In this document: positions 50,207 through 58,807 of the stretch, one piece after another
Layout: the number at the start of each line of letters is the position of its first letter
How positions within the stretch are numbered: the stretch's first letter is position 1
NCBI RefSeq assembly: GCF_005144885.1
Contig: NZ_CP039690.1
Location: forward strand, 6,027,001-6,091,000
DNA length: 64,000 nucleotides
Origin: Phreatobacter stygius
GTDB lineage: Bacteria > Pseudomonadota > Alphaproteobacteria > Rhizobiales > Phreatobacteraceae
Direction of reading: 5' to 3'
Position numbers and translations under genes: made by a program
The notes under the pieces: model-generated
Databases searched by the model: none
Seen by the model: only the letters and a program-made list of their open reading frames with translations
Told to the model about the DNA's origin: nothing

Positions 50207-51556
50207 ATGCGCGCAATTGCGATGGTTCTAGTGATGCTCATGGTGGCATTTTCTGGAATTCTGTTCGGATACAGCACGGCCTCGATCGCCGGCGTGCTCG
50301 ATCACCTCAAAGAACAGTTCACGATCGACGTCATCCAGGAGCAGTTGCTGGTGGCGTGCCTTCCAGGGGCCAGTTTTATTGGTGCCGTCGTCGCCGGACC
50401 GTTGTCGGCCAGGCATGGGCGGCGCCTGGCGCTGCTGATCGCCTTCATCCTCGCCGGCACCGGCTTCGTCATCACGCTGGCCACGCCGCCCTATGGCTGG
50501 CTGATCGCGGCAAGGGTTCTGGTCGGCCTGTCGATCGGGCTGTCGTCGATGGTCACGCCCATGTATGCCGCCGAAATCACGCCGGCGCGCCGCCGCGGTG
50601 CCGTTGTCGCGCTGTTCCAGCTCGCCATCACCACGGGCATTCTCATCGCCTACGGAACGCCGCTTGGGCTCACCGGGGCCTCCTGGGGCGTGATCCTGGG
50701 GCTCGGGATCGTGCCGGCGGCCTTTGGCCTCGTGGTGGTCATGATCCTGCCGGAGAGCCCGCGCTGGCTGCGGTCCAGGGGGCGCGTGGTCGACGACCGT
50801 GCGGCCAGGATGCTGGATCTCGAGGCCGACATGGCGCAAGTGCCTTGTCCGGCGGCCGGGCGCAGCGCGACGGTGCGGTCGGTCATCCCGCTCGGCAGCA
50901 CGCGCGCCGTGCTCGTCCTGTGCAGCGCCCTGTTCGTGCTGCAGAACCTCAGCGGGATCGACGGCATTCTCTATTACGCACCGCGCATCTTCCAGAGCCT
51001 GGGCTTCTCGGCCGGAACCGCGGCGCTGGCCGCGACCTTCGGCCTCGGCCTGCTCAACTTTGCTGCGACCCTGGCGGCGCTGCTCCTCGTCGACCGCGTC
51101 GGCCGCCGCCCCTTGCTGATCGTCGGCTCCGCCGTGATGGCCGTCGGCCTGGCGGCGGTGGTGGCCGCGGCCTTAAGCGACTGGCCCTGGGTCGGCCTCG
51201 CCGGTCTCGGCGTCTATATCATGGCCTTCGCGATGAGCCTGGGAGCGCTGCCCTATGTGCTCATGGCGGAGCTGTTTCCGTCCGCCATTCGCGAAACCGG
51301 CATCGCCGTGGCTTCGGCGACGAGCTGGCTGTTCAACATGCTGGTCGCGCTCACCTTTCTCTCGCTGGTCGAATGGATCGGCCTGGCCGGCGTGATCGGC
51401 CTGTTCCTGGTCGTTTGCCTGGTGGCGTTCGGCGTCTGCATTCGCTTCGTGCCGGAGACGCGCGGCCGCTCGCTCGAAATGATCGAGCAGGATGTCCTCG
51501 CCGGCGTCGCCTTGCGCGCCATCGGAAAGGGCGCCGGCGGCGGTGCCGCGCGTTGA
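50207..51556 (+). CDS. MFS sugar porter (second, divergent)
   Basis: 449 residues, twelve helices. Start ATG at 50207 (MRAIAMVLVMLMVAFSGILFGYSTASIAGVL) is preceded by GGAAAAC. Sugar-porter signatures: PLSARHGRRLALLIAF, PESPRWLRSRGR, LQNLSGIDGILYYAPRIFQSLGF, and VPETRGRSLEMIEQDV at the end. Only remotely like the porter at 47253, so not a recent duplicate. One of the pair may import the substrate and the other export the modified sugar, an inference. Confidence 0.9.
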   Translation: MRAIAMVLVMLMVAFSGILFGYSTASIAGVLDHLKEQFTIDVIQEQLLVACLPGASFIGAVVAGPLSARHGRRLALLIAFILAGTGFVITLATPPYGWLIAARVLVGLSIGLSSMVTPMYAAEITPARRRGAVVALFQLAITTGILIAYGTPLGLTGASWGVILGLGIVPAAFGLVVVMILPESPRWLRSRGRVVDDRAARMLDLEADMAQVPCPAAGRSATVRSVIPLGSTRAVLVLCSALFVLQNLSGIDGILYYAPRIFQSLGFSAGTAALAATFGLGLLNFAATLAALLLVDRVGRRPLLIVGSAVMAVGLAAVVAAALSDWPWVGLAGLGVYIMAFAMSLGALPYVLMAELFPSAIRETGIAVASATSWLFNMLVALTFLSLVEWIGLAGVIGLFLVVCLVAFGVCIRFVPETRGRSLEMIEQDVLAGVALRAIGKGAGGGAAR

Positions 51557-51585
51557 GGTCGAGACCAGCGCCAGGCACGCGGCCG

Positions 51586-52557
51586 TCAGGGGCTGGCGCG
51601 TGTTCCGCCGGGGGCGATGCGATCGAAGTCCAGGCCGAGCGCCCCCAGGGCATCGGGCGGCATCTCGAGCAGGCCCTGCACCGGTGTCGCCTGGATGAGG
51701 GCGAGCAGTTGCGTTGTCGCGGCCATGCGCCCGGGGGGGTCGACGTAGCCGAGATGGCCGATCTGCTCGTCCAGGAGAGCCGGCGATGCCGCGAGATAAC
51801 CTTGCCGCAGGGGCGGATCGCGTCGGTCCAGATGATCGCGGATCAGGACGACGCGCCCGGCCATCGAACGTGCCTCGAAGTCGTGGAGGGCTGCGCCGCT
51901 GAGGATGCCGCCGACGACATTGGCCGGTGGGGAGGGCGCACGGAGCGCGAGAAAATAGGTCCTGAGGCTCAAGCTGCAGCGCAATGCCGCCTGCGCCGTG
52001 CGGCCGTCGCAAAGCATCGGGCCGCTCATCGTGATGTCTTGGCCGAACAGGCTCTCGGTGTAGCGGACGGCGAAGTCGTCGCCATCGGCGGGCGTGATCT
52101 CCGCGCGGCCGAGTATGAGGTTGCCCATCTCCGCCTGTGACCAGGACAGCGAAATGACCAGGTAGCACCCGGCCAGCCAATGGTTCGGCCGCCATGATGG
52201 CTGCCGCACCACCGTTCTGGCGGAGGCCTCGCCCACCGGCGGTGTCAGGGGCGGCGGCGTCGGGTGATCCAGGCGCAGCTTGGCGAGCGCGGCGTCCGGG
52301 ACGGGAAGGTGTCCGCGGATCGTCTGGGCGAACTCGTCGAAGGAAGAGGCCGCGACGAAGGAGGCGGCAAGCCCGCCGCCGAGAATGCGTGCCCAATCGT
52401 CATAGACGCTCGACAGCCGCGGTGTCGCTTTGCCTCGCACCCACTTATAGGCGTTCTGCACGGTGAACGCCGTCTCCGGATTGACGGCCGCAAAACGTGC
52501 GCAGAGCTCCTTGCTGGTCGAGCAGCCCAGGGCAAGCGACGTCAGTCGCAGCTTCAT
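51586..52557 (-). CDS. Unknown protein with N-terminal HTH-like region
   Basis: About 323 residues from ATG at 52557 (GGAG 8 bases upstream); an earlier ATG at 52653 right after GGGGGAGG is possible. The first 55 residues (STSKELCARFAAVNPETAFT, VQNAYKWVRGKATPRLSSVY, DDWARILG) look like a helix-turn-helix, with a recognition helix around AYKWVRGKATPRL. The rest, with conserved-looking LAGCYLVISLSWSQAE and YLALRAPSPPANVVGGILSG, was not recognised; its ligand-binding-like layout fits a regulator. It lies convergent to the sugar porter and could regulate the sugar cluster. Confidence 0.55.
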   Translation of the reverse strand: MKLRLTSLALGCSTSKELCARFAAVNPETAFTVQNAYKWVRGKATPRLSSVYDDWARILGGGLAASFVAASSFDEFAQTIRGHLPVPDAALAKLRLDHPTPPPLTPPVGEASARTVVRQPSWRPNHWLAGCYLVISLSWSQAEMGNLILGRAEITPADGDDFAVRYTESLFGQDITMSGPMLCDGRTAQAALRCSLSLRTYFLALRAPSPPANVVGGILSGAALHDFEARSMAGRVVLIRDHLDRRDPPLRQGYLAASPALLDEQIGHLGYVDPPGRMAATTQLLALIQATPVQGLLEMPPDALGALGLDFDRIAPGGTRASP

Positions 52558-53015
52558 GGCGAGCTCCGCCCCTGATCCCGCTCGCGTCGACGGTGACAGG
52601 GCCGTGTCGTCGGCTCTCTGGCCATTCGACGCGTCTCGCCAATGTTGGTTCATTGCCTCCCCCAGGGATGTCTCGTTCGGCAGGCCGCTGGGCTTGGCCT
52701 GCGGAGTTGCGCGCGTCGCGCCCGTCATGATGACGGTTGCATTGTTTTGGCCGGAACGCCGCAACGAGAAAGGTGCACTGTCCGGGCAATCGGACGGCTT
52801 CCGTCGCTTTGTCGCAAAATCTGTCCACGCATTGCGGAATGTGTCTACGCCACGCGGGAGCGGCCTGGTGCCGCCGCCGGTTCACGCCCGGCGCGCAGGG
52901 GCGCCTCGGTCAAAACCGCCGCTGAAGTCCAGCACTGCAGAAATGCAAGATGCGGCAGCCGCCTGCGCGACTACATGAACCCTAGCGGCTGCGGTAGCCG
53001 ACCGGGAGACTACGC

Positions 53016-53984
53016 ATGGGCCTGTTGATCGATGGCGTCTGGCACGATGACGACAGCCGGACCCTGGACGCCGAGGGCCGCATGCGGCGCGCCGCAGCCG
53101 GTTTTCGCAACTGGATCACCGCGGATGGTTCGCCCGGGCCGAGCGGCGAGGGTGGTTTCAAGGCGGAAGCCGGGCGCTATCACCTGATCGTCGCGCGTGC
53201 CTGCCCCTGGGCGCATCGCACCACCATCGTCCGCGAGCTGAAGGGCCTGCAGAACCTGGTCAGCCTGTCGGTCACCCATTGGCTGATGGCCGAGAACGGC
53301 TGGACCTTCGCGCCCGGCCCCGGCGTCACAGCCGATCCGATCATCGGCGCCGACTATCTCCACCAGATCTATGCAGCGGCCGCGCCCGGCTATACCGGTC
53401 GGGTCTCCGTGCCCGTGCTCTGGGACAAGCAGAAGAAGACCGTCGTCAGCAACGAATCCTCCGAGATCATCCGCATGTTCAACGGGGCTTTCGACGGCCT
53501 CGGCGCCGCGCCCGGAGATTTCTATCCCGCAGCACTCCGGCCCGAGATCGACGCGCTGAACGAGCGGATCTACACAACCCTCAACAATGGCGTCTACCGA
53601 GCCGGTTTCGCCGGCACGCAAGCGGCCTATGACGAGGCGATCGGGCCGCTGTTCGACACGCTCGACTGGCTGGAAGGCATCCTGTCGCGCTCACGCTATC
53701 TAACCGGCGACAGGCTGACGGAGGCCGACTGGCGCCTGTTCACCACGCTGGTCCGTTTCGATCCCGTCTATGTCGGCCATTTCAAATGCAATCTCAGGCG
53801 GTTGATCGATTATCCCGCGCTCTGGTCCTATGTGCGCGAGCTGTTCCAGATGCCCGGCATCCGCGGCACGGTCGATTTCGACCATATCATGCAGCACTAT
53901 TACGCGAGCCACCGGCGCATCAATCCGACCGGTATCGTTCCGAAGGGACCGATCCTGGATTTCGAGGCGCCGCCGAGCCGCTGA
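53016..53984 (+). CDS. Glutathionyl-hydroquinone reductase (Xi-class GST)
   Basis: 322 residues. Catalytic Cys63 in VARACPWAHRT, the family HWLMAENGWTFAP, VPVLWDKQKKTVVSNESSEI and C-terminal LTEADWRLFTTLVRFDPVYVGHFKCN are diagnostic of the YqjG/ECM4 group, which strip glutathione from glutathionyl-hydroquinones. Cytoplasmic. The 251 bases before it contain no recognisable gene, only a GTCCG/CGGAC inverted pair near 52780. Confidence 0.93.
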   Translation: MGLLIDGVWHDDDSRTLDAEGRMRRAAAGFRNWITADGSPGPSGEGGFKAEAGRYHLIVARACPWAHRTTIVRELKGLQNLVSLSVTHWLMAENGWTFAPGPGVTADPIIGADYLHQIYAAAAPGYTGRVSVPVLWDKQKKTVVSNESSEIIRMFNGAFDGLGAAPGDFYPAALRPEIDALNERIYTTLNNGVYRAGFAGTQAAYDEAIGPLFDTLDWLEGILSRSRYLTGDRLTEADWRLFTTLVRFDPVYVGHFKCNLRRLIDYPALWSYVRELFQMPGIRGTVDFDHIMQHYYASHRRINPTGIVPKGPILDFEAPPSR

Positions 53985-54127
53985 CCAAAGCCGGGGATTG
54001 CGCGATCCAGCAGGTTCAACCGCAAGATCCTTGATCGGGCGGACGGTTCGGTCATGCTGTTGCCGCGGGTCCGGGGCATGGTCCGCTTGAACCTATCGGC
54101 ACGGACTTGTCGGCACGGACTTGGACC

Positions 54128-54796
54128 ATGACCTTCGAAGACGGCCGGCCGTTCGGCCTCACCTGGCATTATGACCGGCACGAACTCGTCGCCGACGGGG
54201 TGGTCCACATCATTGGCGCGGTCTTCGCCGTGATCGCCGCGGCCCTGCTCATCGGGCTCGCGGTCTTCCATGTCGAGCCTGCGACGATCGTCGCGCTGGC
54301 GGTCTACGCAGCCTCGCTGATGGCGGTGATCGGCTGTTCCGCGGCCTACAACATGTGGCCGGTATCGCCGACCAAATGGCTGCTCCGGCGCTTCGACCAT
54401 GCCGCGATCTATCTGTTGATCGCCGGCACCTACACGCCCTTCATGATCCGGCTCGGCACCACGCTCAGCTATGGCGTGCTCGCCGGCGTCTGGGTGGTGG
54501 CGCTGATCGGCGCCGCCATCAAGCTCGCCGCGCCCGGCCGGTTCGACCGGCTCGCCGTCGGGCTCTACCTGGCGCTCGGCTGGAGCGCTGTCGTCGTGGT
54601 CGACCAGGTCTTCGCGGTTTTGTCGACACCGGCCGCCTGCCTGCTCGTCACCGGCGGTCTGCTCTATTCGGTCGGCGTTATCTTCCACGTCTGGCGCCGC
54701 CTGCGGTTCCAGAACGCCATCTGGCACGGCTTCGTGCTGACCGCCGCCGCCTGCCAATATGGCGCTGTCGTCAGCGGCGTGGTTTTCGCCGCCTGA
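54128..54796 (+). CDS. Hemolysin III/PAQR-family membrane protein
   Basis: 222 residues, seven membrane helices. Family histidines and acids: HYDRHELVADGVVHIIGAVF near the start, WLLRRFDHAAIYLLIAGTYTPF in the middle and FQNAIWHGFVLTAAACQYG in the last helix, the metal-binding set of the AdipoR/HlyIII (PAQR) fold. The frame opens seven codons earlier at TTG; ATG at 54128 is chosen. Function in bacteria is not settled (membrane-homeostasis or hydrolase roles are proposed). Monocistronic. Confidence 0.87.
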   Translation: MTFEDGRPFGLTWHYDRHELVADGVVHIIGAVFAVIAAALLIGLAVFHVEPATIVALAVYAASLMAVIGCSAAYNMWPVSPTKWLLRRFDHAAIYLLIAGTYTPFMIRLGTTLSYGVLAGVWVVALIGAAIKLAAPGRFDRLAVGLYLALGWSAVVVVDQVFAVLSTPAACLLVTGGLLYSVGVIFHVWRRLRFQNAIWHGFVLTAAACQYGAVVSGVVFAA

Positions 54797-54892
54797 ACGC
54801 GTTTCAGGCCGTGTGAACAAATCGGAAACGGCCTCTTCCAATCCGCCGGAGCTCCATGTTAGGAAATGGGCATTTGGGTGGAGGGGATGGCG

Positions 54893-55921
54893 ATGCTGCG
54901 CGCCATACGTGTTTTCCTGGGCCTGTTCTGCGGGGTGTCCACCGTGGTGTTCGCCGGCGCAGCCGACGCCCAAGGCGATGCCGACCGGCGCCGGCAGGTT
55001 CTGCCCTTTGTCCGCGACGCGACCGATTGCATCAGTCGCGCGGCGCGCGAGGATCGCGAATTTACCCGGGCCGTGCTCGCCGGCAATCTGCCGCCCTTGC
55101 TGGCCCGCGCCAAGTCGCGATGCATCGATCAACTCGCGGCGATGTCCATCGCTCATGACCGGATCTATGGTCCGGGCAGCGGCGGCGCCTTCATGCGGGG
55201 GCCTTACGAGGCGGATCTCGAACGGGCCGTGCGGACAAGACTGAAGGCCGAGATCGATCAGATCAGCAGCCAGCTTCAACAAGCGCAAGGCGAGCGGGCC
55301 CGCGACGAGTTTTTCGACTGCGCCTTCGCCGCCGCGGAACGGATGCTGCGCAGCAATGAGCCGGCCGAATCCATTGCCAGGGGGGCCATGTCCGTTTGCC
55401 ACGCCAAGCTGGGCGCCGCGATCGAAGCCCTGTCGGGTGCCTTGGGGGGCGGTCGGGTGTCAGCGGAAGACGAGCGTTATCTCGAGGAGCGGGTGCGTGA
55501 CCGGCTCATCGCGGCGATCATCGCGCGGCGCTCCGATCTGGCCGCTTCAGCCCCGGCGACCGCGCCCGCCACCCGTGCGCCGGCTCCGGCGGTGCCTGGC
55601 GCGCCGCGCCAGGCCGCGCCGCCCGCCACAAGGCCCGATGGGGCATTGAGCCAGGAGGAGCTGACCGCGCGTTATCCCAATTCCGGTCCGGCCTTGCCGC
55701 CCCTGCAGCAGTGCCTGGCGGGCGCCATGCGTGCCGGAATGGACGGCCGCATGGTGCCGCGCGACACGGCGCTGGCGGCAAGCCTCGATGCCTGCCGCCC
55801 GGAGATCGAGGCGCTTGGCCGATCGCTGGTCTGGGACGGCCTTGAGCCGTCGCTCGACAAAGGCAGGCAGGCCGCCTTCGTCATCGCCAAGGGGCATGCC
55901 GAGGCGTTGCTCGACAACTAG
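54893..55921 (+). CDS. Exported protein of unknown function
   Basis: 342 residues from ATG at 54893, which lies about 8 bases after GGAGG; ATG at 54887 is possible. Signal peptide (LRAIRVFLGLFCGVSTVVFA, cleaved near ADAQ), so periplasmic. The mature part is helical with spaced cysteines (DCI, RCI, DCAF, VCH, QCL, ACR), six in total, possibly three disulfides. A Pro/Ala-rich linker at about residues 210-245 divides two domains (RRSDLAASAPATAPATRAPA). I do not recognise the family. It ends 13 bases from the convergent aminotransferase gene. Confidence 0.6.
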   Translation: MLRAIRVFLGLFCGVSTVVFAGAADAQGDADRRRQVLPFVRDATDCISRAAREDREFTRAVLAGNLPPLLARAKSRCIDQLAAMSIAHDRIYGPGSGGAFMRGPYEADLERAVRTRLKAEIDQISSQLQQAQGERARDEFFDCAFAAAERMLRSNEPAESIARGAMSVCHAKLGAAIEALSGALGGGRVSAEDERYLEERVRDRLIAAIIARRSDLAASAPATAPATRAPAPAVPGAPRQAAPPATRPDGALSQEELTARYPNSGPALPPLQQCLAGAMRAGMDGRMVPRDTALAASLDACRPEIEALGRSLVWDGLEPSLDKGRQAAFVIAKGHAEALLDN

Positions 55922-55934
55922 GCGTGACCTCTGC

Positions 55935-57272
55935 TCACGCCACCCGTTTCAGCGCCTCGCCCAGCACCGCGACGATCCGCTCGATATCCTTCTGCTCCAG
56001 GATCAGCGGCGGCGAGAAGGCAATGATGTCGCCGGTGACCCGGATTAACAGGCCCTTTTCGAAACAGTCGACGAAGACGTCATAGGCACGTTTGCCGATG
56101 GCGTCCGGGCGGGAGGCGAGTTCGATGCCGGCAATGATGCCGATGGTCCTGACGTCGATGACATGCGGCAGGCCCCTCAGGCTGTGCATGGCGTCCTGCC
56201 AGGCGCCGGCGAGCTCGGCGCCGCGGGTCAGCAGGCCTTCCTCGCGATAGATCTCCAGCGTCGCGATGCCGGCGGCGCAGCCGACCGGATGGCCGGAATA
56301 GGTATAGCCGTGGAACAGTTCGATCTGGCCGTCCGGACCGTGCATCAACGCGTCATGGACGGTGCGGCTCGCAAACACCGCGCCCATCGGGATCGCGCCA
56401 TTGGTCAGGCCCTTGGCTGTCGTGACGAGATCCGGCACCACACCGAAATAGTCGACGGCGAAAGGCGTGCCGAGCCGGCCGAAACCGGTGATCACCTCGT
56501 CGAAGATCAACAGGATGCCGTGGCGGTCGCAGATCGCGCGCAGCCGCTGCAGATAACCCTTGGGCGGGATCAGCACGCCGGTGGACCCGGCAACCGGCTC
56601 GACGATGACCGCCGCGATGGTCTCGGCGCCATGCAGCGCCACCAGCCGTTCCAGGTCGTCGGCAAGCTCGGCGCCGTGCTCCGGTTCGCCCTTGGCATAG
56701 GCGTTGCGGGCAAGGTCATGGGTGTGGCGCAGGTGGTCGGTGCCCGGCAGCTGCGGGAACACCCGGCGGTTCGAGACGATGCCGCCGACCGAAATGCCGC
56801 CGAAGCCGACGCCGTGATAGCCGCGCTCGCGGCCGATCAGGCGGGTGCGCGTGCCCTGGCCGATGGCGCGCTGATAGGCGAGCGCGATCTTCAAGGCGGT
56901 GTCGACCGATTCCGAACCGGAGCCGGTGAAGAACACCCGGTCGAGGCCAGCCTCCGGCCCGCCCGGCGACACCTGGCTGAGCTTTTCGGCGAAATCAAAG
57001 GCGATCGGATGGCCCATCTGGAACGACGGCGCGAAATCGAGCGTCGAGAGCTGTTTCTCGACCGCTGCGGTGATGCGCTTGCGGCCATGGCCGGCATTGA
57101 CGCACCAGAGCCCGGCGGTGCCGTCCAGCACGGTCCGGCCGTCGATGCTGGTGTAGTTCATGCCTTCGGCGGAAGCGAGCAGGCGCGGCGCCGCCTTGAA
57201 CTGGCGGTTGGCGGTGAACGGCATCCAATAGTTCTCGAGGCTGGCGCTGTTGGTCGGCGTCTGGGCGTTCAT
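55935..57272 (-). CDS. Class III (omega) aminotransferase
   Basis: 445 residues from ATG at 57272, which follows GGAGGAGC. Family motifs: ENYWMPFTANRQFKAAPRLL, LDGTAGLWCVNAGHGRKRI, the PLP region ILLIFDEVITGFGRLG and the lysine in VTTAKGLTNGAIPMG. Of the omega-amino acid:pyruvate (beta-alanine) transaminase type. It would transfer the amino group from a terminal amine or beta-alanine to pyruvate. Divergent from the XRE-cupin gene with shared direct repeats in between, so regulation by that protein is likely. Confidence 0.9.
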   Translation of the reverse strand: MNAQTPTNSASLENYWMPFTANRQFKAAPRLLASAEGMNYTSIDGRTVLDGTAGLWCVNAGHGRKRITAAVEKQLSTLDFAPSFQMGHPIAFDFAEKLSQVSPGGPEAGLDRVFFTGSGSESVDTALKIALAYQRAIGQGTRTRLIGRERGYHGVGFGGISVGGIVSNRRVFPQLPGTDHLRHTHDLARNAYAKGEPEHGAELADDLERLVALHGAETIAAVIVEPVAGSTGVLIPPKGYLQRLRAICDRHGILLIFDEVITGFGRLGTPFAVDYFGVVPDLVTTAKGLTNGAIPMGAVFASRTVHDALMHGPDGQIELFHGYTYSGHPVGCAAGIATLEIYREEGLLTRGAELAGAWQDAMHSLRGLPHVIDVRTIGIIAGIELASRPDAIGKRAYDVFVDCFEKGLLIRVTGDIIAFSPPLILEQKDIERIVAVLGEALKRVA

Positions 57273-57333
57273 CGGGGGCTCCTCCTGGGTGGAGGAGGGA
57301 ACACACGATCGCGATGCCGCAACAAGTCCTTTT

Positions 57334-57386
57334 CTGATTTGCGCCAAGGCCTTGATTTTGTGAAGGACGTGTTGCCTGATTTGCGC
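57334..57386. promoter_or_regulatory. Direct repeats in the aminotransferase/XRE-cupin promoter
   Basis: CTGATTTGCGC occurs at 57334-57344 and 57376-57386, 42 bp apart (four helical turns). GCAACA-type hexamers occur nearby on both strands (57318, 57370, 57399). The 151-bp divergent gap has no gene. The repeats are likely binding sites of the XRE-cupin regulator. Confidence 0.5.
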
Positions 57387-57423
57387 TATTCAGAACACTT
57401 GCAACACCCGGGACCATCACCCC

Positions 57424-57975
57424 ATGACCGCGATCGATCTCGGCAGCCGGCTGCGTTTCGTGCGGCTTGCCAACAATCTCTCGCAGCGCGAGCTCGCCAA
57501 ACGTGCCGGCGTGACCAATTCGACCATCTCGCTGATCGAATCCAACACGACCAATCCGTCCGTGGGCGCGCTGAAACGCATCCTCGACGGCATCCCGATC
57601 GGCCTCTCCGAGTTCTTCGCCATCGAGCCGGACCGGCCGCGCCAGGTCTTCTACAGCGCCGACCAGCTCACCGAGATCGGCAAGGGCGCGATCTCTTATC
57701 GCCAGGTCGGCGAGGTCATGTTCGGCCGCGCCCTGCAGATCCTGCGGGAACGCTACGAACCGGGATCCGGCACCGGCCAGATCCCGCTGGTCCATGATGG
57801 CGAGGAGGGCGGCATCGTGCTGTCGGGCCATCTCGAAGTGACCGTCGACGACGAGCGCAAGATCTTAGGCCCGGGCGATGCCTATTATTTCGAGAGCCGC
57901 CGGCCACATCGTTTCCGCTGTGTCGGACCGGTCCCCTGCGAACTCGTCAGCGCCTGCACGCCGCCGACGTTTTGA
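57424..57975 (+). CDS. XRE-family regulator with cupin domain (PuuR-like)
   Basis: 183 residues. N-terminal XRE helix-turn-helix (LRFVRLANNLSQRELAKRAG, VTNSTISLIESNTTNPSVGA), then a cupin_2 sensor (YEPGSGTGQIPLVHDGEEGG, GDAYYFESRRPHRFRC). This design is that of PuuR and relatives that control amine, polyamine or amino acid catabolism. Divergent from the omega-aminotransferase gene, which is its likely target. The stop is followed at once by a family C repeat element. Confidence 0.92.
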   Translation: MTAIDLGSRLRFVRLANNLSQRELAKRAGVTNSTISLIESNTTNPSVGALKRILDGIPIGLSEFFAIEPDRPRQVFYSADQLTEIGKGAISYRQVGEVMFGRALQILRERYEPGSGTGQIPLVHDGEEGGIVLSGHLEVTVDDERKILGPGDAYYFESRRPHRFRCVGPVPCELVSACTPPTF

Positions 57976-58255
57976 GGCGAATGGCTGACAGCGAGTAGCG
58001 AATGGGGAAGCCCAGCCCAATGAGCAGGGCTGCGCGAACCCTCTCCCACGCCTTCTTAGGGTGAGGGTGGCCGCGGAGCGGCCGGGTGAGGGTGGTTGCG
58101 TCAATGCAAGAGGTGCATTCCGGGTCGAAATGATGGGTAGGGCGGCGATTTGGAACCCTCACCCGGCCTTCGGCCACCCTCTCCCGCAAGCGGGCGAGGG
58201 TTTATGCGCGCTGCGCTTTTCGCTTCATCCCCATTCGCCATTCGCCATTCGCCCC
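57976..58255. repeat. Intergenic palindromic element, family C copy 2
   Basis: About 280 bp filling the whole convergent gap between the XRE-cupin and GNAT genes. Left end GGCGAATGGCTGACAGCGAG with CGAATGGGGAA is complementary to the right end (CCCCATTCGCCATTCGCC). The core stretch starting GGCCGCGGAGCGGCCGGGTG is identical to copy 1 at 34371-34633. Inside it, the CCCTCTCCC arm pairs with GGGCGAGGG. Confidence 0.8.
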
Positions 58256-58780
58256 TCACAACTCCCGCAACATCACCGTCGACAGCCTGGCAAAGCCTTG
58301 CTTCTCGAAAAAGGCATGGGCCCGGTCGTTGTGAATGCCGCTTTCCAGGAACAGCCGCGTGGCGCCGCGGGCGCGGGCTTCCGCGGCGATCCAGTCGACC
58401 AGGTGGCGGCCGAGACCGAGGCCGCGCGCCGCGGGCGAAACGATGAGATCGTCGACCACGGCATAGCGGCCCGGGGCCTTCTCGACGGGGCGGAACGATA
58501 CCAGCGCCAGGCCGACCATGGCACCGCCGGCACGGGCGATCGCGATCGCCCGGTCCTGGCCGGGGCCGGCGAGGATCGCCTGCACCTCGTCGCGGATGAT
58601 CCGGTCGAGTTCGGCATGCCACTGGCCCGGCGCGACGGCGCGGCCTTCCTGCAGCTCCTGGTGCGAGATATAGGCGGCATCGACATGGCCAACGAAAAAT
58701 GCGGCGATCGCGTCGGCCAGGGCCGGCTCGGCGCACCATGCGATCGCGAGGTCCGGCGCGGCGTCGGTGGGCTTGGTCAT
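58256..58780 (-). CDS. GNAT-family N-acetyltransferase
   Basis: 174 residues with the GNAT fold: GGAMVGLALVSFRPVE (strand pair), acetyl-CoA loop RGLGLGRHLVDWIAAEARARG and NDRAHAFFEKQGFARL. The stop codon is the first base block after the repeat element. Substrate unknown. The next gene on the same strand, the AsnC regulator, ends 27 bases upstream of the GNAT start, so they may be cotranscribed. Confidence 0.88.
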   Translation of the reverse strand: MTKPTDAAPDLAIAWCAEPALADAIAAFFVGHVDAAYISHQELQEGRAVAPGQWHAELDRIIRDEVQAILAGPGQDRAIAIARAGGAMVGLALVSFRPVEKAPGRYAVVDDLIVSPAARGLGLGRHLVDWIAAEARARGATRLFLESGIHNDRAHAFFEKQGFARLSTVMLREL

Positions 58781-58807
58781 GACGGGCTCCCCGAGCCTTG
58801 GCTCAAG

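Noticed and set aside
53900-55402. 500-codon minus-strand frame opposite hemolysin III and the exported protein
   Set aside because: Domain-free mirror frame; the plus-strand genes have membrane helices, a signal peptide and good ribosome sites.
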